Counted from the first letter of the stretch, positions 1-8,646 are shown. The stretch is DNA of 64,000 nt from an uncultured Collinsella sp. (GCA_934667065.1 CAKULD010000006.1:104045-168044); one strand, 5' to 3'. Translations and numbers: made by a program. The notes: generated by a model from the letters alone, not told the origin.

Positions 1-672
1 GCGCTGCTCCAGACAGTGGGCGAGACCGGCACCATCATGATGCCGACCCAGTCGTGGAAAAACCTGGACCCGGCAAGCGGCGTCCATTGGCAAGAGCCCC
101 AAGAGTGGTGGCAGCTGATTCGCGATAACTGGCCGGCCTATGACAAGCGAATCACGCCCACCAATACGATGGGCGCGGTGGCCGAGATGTTTCGCACGTG
201 GCCGGGTACGCTCCGGAGCGATCACCCGGCGCGTTCGGTGGCGGCAAACGGCCCATATGCCCAGTTCCTAACGGAGAACCACGACCTGAGCAATATCTTT
301 GGCGACAGATCGCCCATTGCGCGCCTGTACGATTTGGACGGCTATGTGCTGCTTGTGGGCGTGGGCTACGACAAGAATACATCCCTGCATTTGGCGGATG
401 CCCGTGCGCAATATCCTGGCAAGCACGATTGCGTGGAGCACAGCGCGATCATGGAAAACGGTCAGCGCGTGTGGAAGGAATACCGCACGCTCTATGTCGA
501 CGGCGAGGATTTCGACGAGATTGGCGCTGCCTTCGAGCAGGAGTGCGAGGTCCACACCGCGCCCCTCGGCAACGGGACAATCCGCTTTATGCGCCAGCGC
601 GAGCTCGTCGACTTTGCCGTGGAATGGATTGAGCACCATCGCGGCCGCAGCTCCGTACCGTCGCGAGCCTAA
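1..672 (+). CDS. AAC(3)-family aminoglycoside N-acetyltransferase-like protein (5' end outside window)
   Basis: The frame is open from the first base, so the start codon lies upstream and about 223 C-terminal residues are visible. The family (Antibiotic_NAT, YokD-like) transfers an acetyl group from acetyl-CoA to an amino group, classically the 3-amino group of 2-deoxystreptamine antibiotics. Family features seen are the start ALLQTVGETGTIMMPTQSW, matching the usual TVG..GTL.MPTF stretch, and later GVGYDKNTSLHLADAR, which matches the G..NTS.HLAE.. region around the active-site pocket. The internal GTG at base 16 is not a likely start because homology continues upstream of it. Chromosomal members often have no known antibiotic substrate, so resistance should not be assumed. 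Confidence 0.8.
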   Translation, partial: ALLQTVGETGTIMMPTQSWKNLDPASGVHWQEPQEWWQLIRDNWPAYDKRITPTNTMGAVAEMFRTWPGTLRSDHPARSVAANGPYAQFLTENHDLSNIFGDRSPIARLYDLDGYVLLVGVGYDKNTSLHLADARAQYPGKHDCVEHSAIMENGQRVWKEYRTLYVDGEDFDEIGAAFEQECEVHTAPLGNGTIRFMRQRELVDFAVEWIEHHRGRSSVPSRA

Positions 673-755
673 GCTTGCATTAAGGGGCGTTTGTTAAGCT
701 GCGAGCCATATTGGACAAAGCTGGGCAAGCGCCCTGACATATGAAGGAAGCAAAG

Positions 756-2492
756 ATGGCATTCTTTGACGGTGATGATGTGAGAGCAGGCGGGAGGAAG
801 GGTGCGCTGTTCTCACGCCGAGCTACCCTTGCGGGCACGGCGGCGGGCGCGTTGACCCTTGCAGGTGTTGGGCTCATGGGCTGCTCTGCTGCCGGAGCCG
901 ATACAGACGATGCTTCCTCTTCGGACGACGGGCTCACCGACGAGCAAAAGAAGCTGCACAAACAGATCGTCGCGACCTATAACGTCGAAAAGCAGGCGGC
1001 TATCAAGGAACAACTCGATGCCGCCTATGCCGCAGGAAGCTACGACGAAACCGTCCCGTTCGTCAAGCTGGATCCCTTTGGCACCGATACCCTGAGCTGC
1101 TACGTTCGCTTTGCGACAACGGATCCCGTAACCGTCGCCTACGAGGTCGCCGGTCGCAAAAAGACCAGCGACGCACCCAAGGTTGCGGCTTTCTCCCGCA
1201 CGCCCCGCGGCGGTGACATGCCAACAACAGAGCACGAGTTCAAGGTCGTCGGTCTCATCCCCAACCACAAAAACACGGTGACTCTCACCTGCACCGCACA
1301 AGACGGCACCAGCCGCACCTCGACGTTTACGGTCAAGACCCCCGCGCTCAAGGGCGAGGAGGAAGAGCGCCTTGCCGTCACGGCGGGGGAGTCCAACACG
1401 CCGCTTGCCGATGGCCTCTTTACCATCCTGGGCAATGACTCGTCCAAGCTCGACTTCATGTACCTCTACGACAACGCGGGCCAGATTCGCGGCGAGGTGC
1501 CGATTATCGGCTACCGCAGTCACCGCCTGTTGTTCCCGGGCGGCGGCAGCATAATCATGAGCGTCTCGACTACCAAGATGGCTCAGATCAACGCCATCGG
1601 CCAGGTGGTAAACGTTTGGAGCACCGGCGACTACGAGCTACACCACGACTATGCCTTCGATGACGACGGCAACCTGCTGGTGCTGGCGAGCCATGCCGGC
1701 TCCGAGGCCGACCTGGACGTTGACCGCGCCGCCGACAAGGATAAAGGCGAGCGCGTGAACGTCGAGGACCTCATCATCAAGATTGACGTGACAACCGGTG
1801 ACGTCTCCCTTGTCGCGGACTTGGGCGACATCTTCCCCGACCTCAAGGCGAACGCCAAAGTGGCACAAGACGGCGACCTGGATTGGATCCATATCAACAC
1901 GATCCAGTGGCTCGGCGGCGGTACCGTCCTGCTCAGCTCGCGCGAGACCTCGACGGTTATCAAGCTCACCGATATTTACGGCATGCCTACGGTCGATTGG
2001 CTCATGGGTTCGCCCGACTTTTGGGCCGGTTCGGGCTTTGAGGACAAGCTGCTGCAAGCCCAGGGCGATTTTTCGCTCAACGCGGGCCAGCACAGCGTGA
2101 CCTATCTGCCGAGCTTCGATACGGCGACAACCGGTCGCTACCAGGTGCTGCTGTACGACAACAACTTTGGTGCGGCTGAGAGCTATCCCAAGTTTGACTG
2201 GGGCAAGTTGGGTGCCGCAGTGGTGACCGACTACAGCAAGGGCACGCATTCGTTTGGGCGCATCTTTACGGTGGACGAGACCGCACGCACCTACGAGCTT
2301 GAGGAGCAGATTGCGGTGCCGTTCTCGGGCTACGTGAGCAGCGCGCAGCGCGTTAGCAACTCGGGCAGCATGCTCGTGGCATCGGGCCAGGCCAAGACCT
2401 TTGCCGAGTACGACCGCTACGGTCTGCCCATCGCCACCTACGAAATGGAAGCCGAAAAGTACATCTATCGCGCGTACAAGTACGAGCTGTAG
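756..2492 (+). CDS. Tat-exported arylsulfotransferase-family lipoprotein
   Basis: A 578-residue member of the ASST family, which moves sulfate between phenolic compounds without PAPS. The N terminus has a twin-arginine motif SRRATL (residues 20-25), a hydrophobic stretch and a lipobox LMGC ending at Cys43, so it should be a folded, Tat-exported lipoprotein on the outer face of the membrane. Family features are the YELHHDYAFDDDGNLL segment near residues 293-308 and NAGQHS near 442-447; histidines in these regions are candidates for the catalytic residues. ATG 756 is preferred over ATG 741 because GAAGGAAG (743-750) is well placed for 756 and nothing similar precedes 741. It is convergent with the DUF389 gene, with only 10 bases between stops. 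The natural phenol and sulfate donor are unknown. Confidence 0.87.
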   Translation: MAFFDGDDVRAGGRKGALFSRRATLAGTAAGALTLAGVGLMGCSAAGADTDDASSSDDGLTDEQKKLHKQIVATYNVEKQAAIKEQLDAAYAAGSYDETVPFVKLDPFGTDTLSCYVRFATTDPVTVAYEVAGRKKTSDAPKVAAFSRTPRGGDMPTTEHEFKVVGLIPNHKNTVTLTCTAQDGTSRTSTFTVKTPALKGEEEERLAVTAGESNTPLADGLFTILGNDSSKLDFMYLYDNAGQIRGEVPIIGYRSHRLLFPGGGSIIMSVSTTKMAQINAIGQVVNVWSTGDYELHHDYAFDDDGNLLVLASHAGSEADLDVDRAADKDKGERVNVEDLIIKIDVTTGDVSLVADLGDIFPDLKANAKVAQDGDLDWIHINTIQWLGGGTVLLSSRETSTVIKLTDIYGMPTVDWLMGSPDFWAGSGFEDKLLQAQGDFSLNAGQHSVTYLPSFDTATTGRYQVLLYDNNFGAAESYPKFDWGKLGAAVVTDYSKGTHSFGRIFTVDETARTYELEEQIAVPFSGYVSSAQRVSNSGSMLVASGQAKTFAEYDRYGLPIATYEMEAEKYIYRAYKYEL

Positions 2493-2502
2493 CGCGCCTG
2501 CA

Positions 2503-3642
2503 TCACTTCACGTCGAACTCCACGCGGTCGAGTTCGGGGACGTTGAGGTCGATGAGTTTGCGGGCGACGTGGCGGTCGTGTGCTCCGAGCGTTTCGCTCG
2601 TCGTCACATGGGCGACAATCTCGCGCTCGACAATGCCTTCCTCGTCGCCTTCGGTGGCCGAGGTCTCGACGGCGACGGTGTAATCCTTAAAGCCCGGCAG
2701 CACCGCGGCAAGCTCGCGCGTGGTTTCGGTGACGCCGTAGCCGTCCTGAACGCCGGCCTGCGCCGAGCCGATAGACCCCGCCGTCATGACGATGCAGGGG
2801 ATGGCAAAGATCACCGTGCCCACAATGATGCGGCGGCGCACCTTGCGCGACAACTCGTCGACCTCGGCGTCTTCTTCGGCGGTTACGATGCCGTCGCCGT
2901 TGAGGTCGCGCTTGAGCGGCACGCGCAAAAGCAGCAGCACGGCTTCGGCCGCGAGCGCGATAAAGACCACGTTGATGCCAAACTCGTAGAGTGCCGAGAT
3001 GAACAGTGACCCACTCGCGATGGCAATGCCGTAGCCCGCTGCGCACAGGGGCGGCATGAGTGCGGTCGCCACGGCCACGCCAGCGATGAGCGTGGCGGGC
3101 TCCTGGTCGCGTGAGTTGCCTAGGCCGCCTGCAAAGCCGCCCGCGAGTGCAACAGCAAGGTCCCACACGGTGGGCGTCGAGTTGTCGATGATGGCGGCCG
3201 TGGTGGTGCCAAGGGGCGAGAGCTTAAAGTACAACGTGGACGTGACCAGGCAAAAGGCCATTTGCAACGCTAGGCCGGCGACGGCCTCGACGGTTATCTC
3301 GCGGTCGAGCGTGGCGATGCCGTATGCCATGGCAAGGACCGAGCCCATGAGCGGGCAGATGAGCATGGCACCTACGATGGCGATATCCGAGTCGATATCG
3401 AGGCCAATGCTCGCAATGAGCATGGCGATGATGAGGATGCATAGGTGCGAGCCGGTTAGGCGCGCCCCGTTTACAAAGCGCTTGCGAATCACGTGATAGG
3501 GCGCGCGACCCTCGCGAATGTTGAACGCCTGCTTTAGGAAGCGGGAGGCGTTCTCCATGGCCTCGCTGTGTGCAGGGCGGATACCGTGGCGCCGATGATG
3601 GCGCTCACGCAGCCGCTTGATCTGTTGTTTGTCGAGTTCCAT
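2503..3642 (-). CDS. DUF389-family membrane protein with an EF-hand-like loop
   Basis: A 379-residue integral membrane protein of the DUF389 (TIGR00341-like) family, whose function is unknown. Family signatures are IVGAMLICPLMGSVLAMAYG in the first membrane segments and VATALMPPLCAAGYGIA in the middle. An N-terminal basic segment precedes about six membrane spans, and a soluble C-terminal domain of about 100 residues follows. Between a late membrane span and a basic stretch lies DLNGDGIVTAEE (residues about 246-257), a textbook EF-hand calcium loop with D1, N3, D5, G6 and E12. I chose ATG 3642, which has AGGTGG just upstream, over the ATG ten codons earlier, which has no clear ribosome site. 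It lies downstream of and parallel to the OPT gene but beyond a terminator. Confidence 0.85.
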   Translation of the reverse strand: MELDKQQIKRLRERHHRRHGIRPAHSEAMENASRFLKQAFNIREGRAPYHVIRKRFVNGARLTGSHLCILIIAMLIASIGLDIDSDIAIVGAMLICPLMGSVLAMAYGIATLDREITVEAVAGLALQMAFCLVTSTLYFKLSPLGTTTAAIIDNSTPTVWDLAVALAGGFAGGLGNSRDQEPATLIAGVAVATALMPPLCAAGYGIAIASGSLFISALYEFGINVVFIALAAEAVLLLLRVPLKRDLNGDGIVTAEEDAEVDELSRKVRRRIIVGTVIFAIPCIVMTAGSIGSAQAGVQDGYGVTETTRELAAVLPGFKDYTVAVETSATEGDEEGIVEREIVAHVTTSETLGAHDRHVARKLIDLNVPELDRVEFDVK

Positions 3643-3782
3643 GTCCACCTCGTTCCGGCACGGTCCGCGCATCGCCCCCGTTGCCCCTACTCTACACCGT
3701 GGATGGCAGGAGAATCATCTTTAGCGACCATCTGGGCGGCCAAGCTACATGCCGTCACAGACAAAACCTCGACAAATGCAAA

Positions 3783-3815
3783 AGCGCGGAGCCGGATAGA
3801 TTCCGACCCCGCGCT
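3783..3815 (-). terminator. Intrinsic terminator of the OPT transporter gene
   Basis: The minus strand shows a stem AGCGCGG...CCGCGCT, extended inward by GTCGG/CCGGC pairs with wobble, followed by TTTT. It sits 25 bases after the OPT stop codon. Confidence 0.7.
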
Positions 3816-3840
3816 CTGCGTTGGTGCGTCGTTGTTCGGT

Positions 3841-5544
3841 CTAGCCTAGCAGGCTCAGACCAACAGAGACAAACGCCAGGATAACGCCGACGATAGACTC
3901 GCCACCGAGCAGGCCGCTGGCGACAACCAGGCCCTGCTCCTGGAAGGCGGCGTCCTTAGCGGCCTTCTCCTCGTCCGAAAGACCGGCCGTGGCGTCGCGG
4001 TGAGCGGCCCACTTGTCGTAGGCAAGCTTGACGCAGGAGCCCAAGAAGGCCGTGAGCGACATGTAGAACGGCAGGTACACGCCCAGGCCGATCATCATGG
4101 CCGGAATACCGAGCCAGTACATGACGATGCCTGCGATAAAGCCGCCGACGAACCACGGCACGCTCGGGATGCCCGAGACCATGGTGGCGACCACGCTTGC
4201 CTGCGCGGCGACGAAGCTCTTGTCGGGGCCGAAGGCGTCCGGACCATAGGCGGTGACGAGCGCGACCATGACGGCGGCGGCGACCAGGGCGCCCACGATG
4301 CCGCCAATGGCCTGGCCGATCCACTGTGCGCGCGGGTTGGTGCCCAGCACGGCGCCGGCCTTAAAGTCGTTCATGACGTCGCCCGCAAGGCCGCACGCCA
4401 CGGCAACGATGCCGGCGATAAAGAACAGCTTGACCTGGGCGATCTGAGCGCAGGCTGCCACGATGAGCATGACGATGAGGCCAAAGATCTCCATGGGGTC
4501 GATACCCGTCTGGCCGCAGCTCTGCGCGCTCATGATGGTGGTGACAAAGGTGAACAGCGTGACGATGACGGCCGGAACGGGGCCAAGGTCGAGCACGATG
4601 GCGATGATCACGGCGATGGCAGCGGCGCCCAGGCCGATGATACCGGCGTCGAGCTTAAGGGAGCCCGAGATGAGCGACTGCTCGTCGGTGTCGGTGGAGC
4701 TGTCGGCGGCAAGACCGCGGACGATGCCGGCGACCTGCGGCAGGATGTCCTTAAGGACGACGGCGACGCCAAAGCCCATCATGAGGCCCATGCCCAGGGA
4801 CTTGACGATGCCCTGTGCGGTCACGACGTCGAACACGCCGGCGGCGGTGCCGCCGACGATGATGCCAAAGTTGCCCAGCAGCGCGCCGGCAAACCAGAAA
4901 GCGACCGGGGCGAAGCCCACGAGGAAGCCGACGGAGAGCAGCATGGGCGAGTTGTAGATACCAAAGGTCACGCCGGGGATGTTGAGCGTGCACAGCATGC
5001 TGGGCACAATGCCCAGGGCATCGCGCAGCACGCTGTAGATGCCGGCGAGGGCCATGGAGCCAAAGAGCTGCTTGCCGGTCTTGCCGCCGGCCTCGGTCGC
5101 GCGCAGGGTCTGAGCTGCGGCGTTGCCGGTGGGGAACTCAAGCGCGGCGTCCACGATAAAGTGGCGGTGGATGAGCGCCGTGGCCAGCAGGCCCAGGATG
5201 GTGCCGGCGAGTGCCACGATAAACATATCGAGCCAGCTGATCTGGTCGGCATAGCCCAGCATCCAGGCGCCCGGGATGGTAAACGCCAGGCCTCCGGCGA
5301 CCATGGCGCCCGCGGACATGATGGTGTGGGTGACGTTGGCCTCGTTGAGGCTGGCGTTGCCCATGAGCTTAAGGAAGAACAGCGAGATGACGGCAGCGAA
5401 GACGATCGGCCAGGGGAGTGCGCCCATCTTGAGCGCCGTGTAGGCCGAGCTTGCCGTGATAATCACGCAGCCAAGGACGCCGATGACGACGCCGCGCAGC
5501 GTGAGTTGCCCGCGCATCGAGGCGCGGTTCGAGGGATTGCTCAT
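3841..5544 (-). CDS. OPT-family oligopeptide/metal-chelate transporter
   Basis: A 567-residue protein made almost entirely of hydrophobic helices (roughly 14-16 spans). It belongs to the OPT family, proton-coupled importers of small peptides or metal chelates. The N-terminal TLRGVVIGVLGCVIITASSA and the glycine-rich helices with SCGQTGIDPMEIFGLIVM fit the bacterial branch of the family. ATG 5544 is preceded by AAAGGAG at ideal spacing. It ends in its own terminator, and upstream lies the divergent promoter region of coaX. The transported solute cannot be read from sequence; bacterial members are mostly uncharacterised. Confidence 0.87.
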   Translation of the reverse strand: MSNPSNRASMRGQLTLRGVVIGVLGCVIITASSAYTALKMGALPWPIVFAAVISLFFLKLMGNASLNEANVTHTIMSAGAMVAGGLAFTIPGAWMLGYADQISWLDMFIVALAGTILGLLATALIHRHFIVDAALEFPTGNAAAQTLRATEAGGKTGKQLFGSMALAGIYSVLRDALGIVPSMLCTLNIPGVTFGIYNSPMLLSVGFLVGFAPVAFWFAGALLGNFGIIVGGTAAGVFDVVTAQGIVKSLGMGLMMGFGVAVVLKDILPQVAGIVRGLAADSSTDTDEQSLISGSLKLDAGIIGLGAAAIAVIIAIVLDLGPVPAVIVTLFTFVTTIMSAQSCGQTGIDPMEIFGLIVMLIVAACAQIAQVKLFFIAGIVAVACGLAGDVMNDFKAGAVLGTNPRAQWIGQAIGGIVGALVAAAVMVALVTAYGPDAFGPDKSFVAAQASVVATMVSGIPSVPWFVGGFIAGIVMYWLGIPAMMIGLGVYLPFYMSLTAFLGSCVKLAYDKWAAHRDATAGLSDEEKAAKDAAFQEQGLVVASGLLGGESIVGVILAFVSVGLSLLG

Positions 5545-5700
5545 ATATAACTCCTTTGCGTATATCCGCTTCCCCCGGGAGCGCCGCTACGGATACGGCG
5601 CGGGAAGTCGGGTTACCAAGGGCCGCCGCGTGAGCTCGCAAACGACCGCGCTCCAGTATAGCGGCATCGCCCGCCCTGCGCTCCGCCAAAAGCAGCTAAT

Positions 5701-5729
5701 TTGGGATGCATTTGTATACGGGATATACT
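5701..5729 (+). promoter_or_regulatory. Predicted promoter of coaX
   Basis: TTGGGA and TATACT are separated by 17 bases and lie about 28 bases before the coaX start. The -10 lies in a small symmetric stretch, GTATACGGGATATAC. Confidence 0.5.
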
Positions 5730-5756
5730 GCTGGGCAGACGAAAGGAGCGCCGACG

Positions 5757-6608
5757 ATGCTTAATGGGTGCGCATATATATTGACGGTCGACGTGGGCAA
5801 CACGTTTATTCGCTTTGGCCTGTTTGCCGAGGACTCGGCCGCGGCGCAGGAATGTCCGCTTGCGACGTGCGAGATCACCACGCCGGCGCGCATCACAGCA
5901 GACGAGGCTCGCATGCGTCTTGTGCAGGTCATGGGCGCCCTTGCCGCCGATGCGGGCATGCCGGGCACGCTTGCACCCACGGCGGCCGTGCTGAGCTGCG
6001 TGGTGCCGGCACTCGAACGCCCGTGGAAGGCGGCGCTCTCCCGTACCTGCACGGGGCGCGTGCTTACCGTGGGGCCGGGACTTAAGACCGGCATGCCCGT
6101 GCATTACGACGACCCGGCCGAGATCGGCCCCGACCGCATTGCCGACGCCGTGGCGGCACGCGCCGTCTATGGCTCGCCGTGCATCGTGATCGACCTGGGC
6201 ACGACGACCAATATCGAGGTGATCGACGCGCGCGGCACCTTTGTCGGCGGCGTCATCGCTCCGGGCCTGGCGCTCGGCGCCCGCTCGCTCTCGGCCGCTG
6301 CGGCGCGCCTGCCCCAGGTTGAGCCCTCGGCACCGACGCATGTCATCGGCCGTAACACGCGTGAGGCCATGCGCTCGGGCGTGGTCTTGGGCGAGGTGGC
6401 ACGCATCGACGGCATGCTCGACATGGTGCTTGCCGAGATGCGCGCGACTAAGGCAGCGGGGGAGGGCGATGTGCCCATCGTCATTACCGGTGACGATGCT
6501 GAGGCACTCGCAGCGCTGGTCGGCCATAGCCTGACGGTTGACGATGCGCTGACGTTGCGAGGTCTGGCCGAGCTCTACCACATCAACCAAAAGCCCCGCC
6601 GCGCGTAG
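5757..6608 (+). CDS. coaX: Type III pantothenate kinase
   Basis: This 283-residue enzyme phosphorylates pantothenate with ATP, the first committed step of coenzyme A synthesis, in the cytoplasm. Diagnostic features are the N-terminal phosphate loop DVGNT (residues 12-16), the GPDRIADAVAA segment that binds pantothenate, and DLGTTTNIEV, the second ASKHA-fold phosphate motif. Type III enzymes have no feedback inhibition by CoA, unlike CoaA. Start ATG 5757 follows GAAAGGAG; an in-frame ATG 51 bases earlier lies over the promoter and is rejected. The dCMP deaminase gene follows in the same direction after 84 bases. Confidence 0.95.
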   Translation: MLNGCAYILTVDVGNTFIRFGLFAEDSAAAQECPLATCEITTPARITADEARMRLVQVMGALAADAGMPGTLAPTAAVLSCVVPALERPWKAALSRTCTGRVLTVGPGLKTGMPVHYDDPAEIGPDRIADAVAARAVYGSPCIVIDLGTTTNIEVIDARGTFVGGVIAPGLALGARSLSAAAARLPQVEPSAPTHVIGRNTREAMRSGVVLGEVARIDGMLDMVLAEMRATKAAGEGDVPIVITGDDAEALAALVGHSLTVDDALTLRGLAELYHINQKPRRA

Positions 6609-6692
6609 AGGCAAGGGGGTCGGTGGGGCAAACGCTCCCACCTTTCACCTGCTACAATGAGTCAAACTATTGCGATTACGGAGGTGTCTGCC

Positions 6693-7217
6693 ATGTCGGA
6701 CGATCTTCATCAAACCGCGTCGGGCAAGCGCCGCGACGTCATTAGCTGGGACGAGTTCTTTATGAGCGTGGCCATTGCCGCGCAGCGCCGCAGCAAGGAC
6801 CCCAACACGCAGGTGGGCGCGTGCATCGCCAGCACCAACCACCGCATCCTTTCGGTGGGCTACAACGGCACGCCCTCGGCACTCAACGACGACTTTTTTC
6901 CGTGGGGCACGAGCGACGACCCGTTGCAGGACAAGCACAACTACGTGGTGCATGCCGAGGCAAACGCCGTGCTCAACTATCGCGGTTCGCTCAAGGACCT
7001 GGAGGGTTCAACGGTCTACGTCACGCTGTTCCCGTGCCACGACTGTGCCAAGATCCTGGCGCAGGTGGGCGTAGGCGAGGTCGTCTACCTGGACAATAAG
7101 TACGCCGACACCGACGACGGTCGCATTAGCCGTCGTATCCTCGATTCCTGCGGTATCAGCTACCGCCAGGTTATCGTCGATGTCCACATCGGCACCGAGG
7201 GGCAGGCTCAGCAGTAG
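6693..7217 (+). CDS. dCMP deaminase (ComEB-like)
   Basis: A 174-residue zinc-dependent deaminase of the cytidine/deoxycytidylate family, converting dCMP to dUMP for thymidylate synthesis. The zinc site is complete: HAE at residues 87-89 (zinc histidine and catalytic glutamate) and PCHDC at 114-118. The GYNGTPS segment near residue 57 is the usual nucleotide-binding loop of dCMP deaminases. ATG 6693 has GGAGGTG upstream; the ATG 36 bases earlier has no ribosome site. The gene lies 84 bases after coaX and may be cotranscribed. A late-competence (ComEB) role is possible by name only. Confidence 0.9.
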   Translation: MSDDLHQTASGKRRDVISWDEFFMSVAIAAQRRSKDPNTQVGACIASTNHRILSVGYNGTPSALNDDFFPWGTSDDPLQDKHNYVVHAEANAVLNYRGSLKDLEGSTVYVTLFPCHDCAKILAQVGVGEVVYLDNKYADTDDGRISRRILDSCGISYRQVIVDVHIGTEGQAQQ

Positions 7218-7246
7218 CGCGTGGCGACGCCGGCTGGCAACAAAAA

Positions 7247-7280
7247 GCAGCTAAAAGAGCCCCGTCCCTAATTGACTGCT
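7247..7280 (-). repeat. GGGAC-apex intergenic hairpin
   Basis: Read on the minus strand, arms AGCAGTCAA and TTAGCTGCT enclose TTAGGGACGGGGCTCTT, followed by a run of T. It is one of about ten hairpins here with unrelated arms and a GGGAC-type apex. No minus-strand gene ends nearby, so it is not an obvious terminator. Confidence 0.6.
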
Positions 7281-7389
7281 CGTGAAAGTCGCGTCTGTGC
7301 GCATGGATGGCTCGTGAGCGGGTACATGGCTGTAGTAACATAGCTTCTGTCCGCGGGCGTGCCCGCGTTATTGTGAGAAAGGAGCCCCT

Positions 7390-7668
7390 GTGGCTGTTAA
7401 CGAAGAGCTGCTTAAGAAGGTTCTTGAAGAGATCCGCCCCAACCTGCAGGCCGACGGCGGCGATATGGAGTATGTGGGCGTTGACGACGAGGGCGTCGTC
7501 AAACTGGAGCTTCAGGGCGCTTGCGCCGGCTGCCCCATGAGCTCGCTGACCCTTTCCATGGGCATCGAGCGCATCCTGAAGGAGCATGTGCCCGGCGTTA
7601 CCCGCGTTGAGCAGGTCAATGCTTCCGGCGAGACCGACGACCTGTACGACGAGTACGCGCCGTTCTAA
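7390..7668 (+). CDS. NifU C-terminal-domain iron-sulfur scaffold protein
   Basis: This 92-residue stand-alone NifU C-terminal (Nfu-type) domain is expected to bind a labile [4Fe-4S] cluster and pass it to target proteins. The family motif CAGCP is present, with Cys45 and Cys48, inside ELQGACAGCPMSSLTLSMGIE. The leading ADGGDMEYV strand is also typical. The start is GTG 7390 after AAAGGAG. No suf genes are adjacent; an intrinsic terminator follows. Confidence 0.9.
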   Translation: MAVNEELLKKVLEEIRPNLQADGGDMEYVGVDDEGVVKLELQGACAGCPMSSLTLSMGIERILKEHVPGVTRVEQVNASGETDDLYDEYAPF

Positions 7669-7719
7669 GTTGCGAAAGCTGCGGACGGCATGCTCCGCAT
7701 AGACGTTACGCCCAGATAT

Positions 7720-7752
7720 GCGGCTGCGAGCGCAAGGCCCGCGGCCGCTTTT
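7720..7752 (+). terminator. Intrinsic terminator after the NifU-like gene
   Basis: GCGGCTGCG pairs with CGCGGCCGC (nine pairs, one wobble) and TTTT follows. It lies 52 bases after the stop codon. Confidence 0.75.
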
Positions 7753-7776
7753 GTATGTAGGGAGTAGGGAGACGAC

Positions 7777-8598
7777 ATGCTCAACGACCTCTACCATATG
7801 CTTGATCCTGTCGCGATTTCGGCCGGGCCCATCACCATCTATTGGTACGGTCTGGCCTATGTGGTCGGAGCCCTGCTCACGGCGGTTGTCATGTACCGCA
7901 CGCAGCGTCGTTGGGGTTTCGATATTACGATCGATGACCTGACGAGCGTCGTAGTCGGCGTGGTCTTTGGCCTCATTATCGGCGCGCGCCTGTTCTACGT
8001 TGTCTTTTACGGCGACGGCTACTACTGGGCCCATCCGCTCGAGATTTTTGCCACCAACGAGGGCGGCATGAGTTTCCATGGCGGTCTGGTGGGCGGCGTC
8101 ATCGGTGGTGTGCTCGTGTGCCGTATGTACAAGCTCGATGCGTGGACGTTGGCCGATCTTGCTGTTATCGGCGCCCCGCTGGCCCTGTGCCTGGGCCGCT
8201 GCGCCAACTTTGTCAACGGCGAGCTGTGGGGCAAGCCGACCGATCTGCCCTGGGGCGTGATCTTTGGCGGCACCGCAGGCGACATGCCGCGCCATCCCTC
8301 CCAGCTCTACGAGGCATTCCTGGAGGGCATCGTGCTCTTCTGCATTCTTCAGGTGCTCAGCCGCAAAAAGCCGTTGCTGCCCCAAGGCACGTTTATGGGC
8401 GTGTTCGTGATGGGCTACGGCATCGTCCGCTTCCTCGTCGAGTTCGTGCGCGTGCCCGATGCCCAGCTGGGCTATCTGCTGGGCGGTGTCATCACCATGG
8501 GCCAGCTGCTGAGCCTGCCACTCGTGATTGCGGGCCTGGCGCTCATCATCTTTGCCCGTCACCGCAACCGTCCCCAGCGCATCTACCTCGATGACTAG
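7777..8598 (+). CDS. lgt: Prolipoprotein diacylglyceryl transferase
   Basis: A 273-residue membrane enzyme that transfers diacylglycerol from phosphatidylglycerol to the lipobox cysteine of prolipoproteins. Hallmarks are SFHGGLVGG (catalytic histidine region), the Lgt signature LGRCANFVNGELWG and HPSQLYEAFLEG. There are about seven hydrophobic spans. ATG 7777 follows GGGAGTAGGGAG. It would modify lipoproteins such as the arylsulfotransferase encoded at 756-2492. A perfect terminator hairpin follows. Confidence 0.97.
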   Translation: MLNDLYHMLDPVAISAGPITIYWYGLAYVVGALLTAVVMYRTQRRWGFDITIDDLTSVVVGVVFGLIIGARLFYVVFYGDGYYWAHPLEIFATNEGGMSFHGGLVGGVIGGVLVCRMYKLDAWTLADLAVIGAPLALCLGRCANFVNGELWGKPTDLPWGVIFGGTAGDMPRHPSQLYEAFLEGIVLFCILQVLSRKKPLLPQGTFMGVFVMGYGIVRFLVEFVRVPDAQLGYLLGGVITMGQLLSLPLVIAGLALIIFARHRNRPQRIYLDD

Positions 8599-8608
8599 CT
8601 ACCACATA

Positions 8609-8646
8609 CCGCCACAAAGGGGACAGGCACCTTTGTGGCGGTTTTC
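8609..8646 (+). terminator. Terminator after lgt; also a GGGAC-apex hairpin
   Basis: CCGCCACAAAGG and CCTTTGTGGCGG form a perfect 12-bp stem around GGACAGGCA, followed by TTTT. The apex GGGGACAGG is shared with other intergenic hairpins in this window although the arms are unique. Confidence 0.85.

Noticed and set aside
4000..5550. 516-codon open frame antisense to the OPT gene
   Set aside because: The translation is dominated by Asp, Gly, Ala and His, as expected from the complement of hydrophobic codons.
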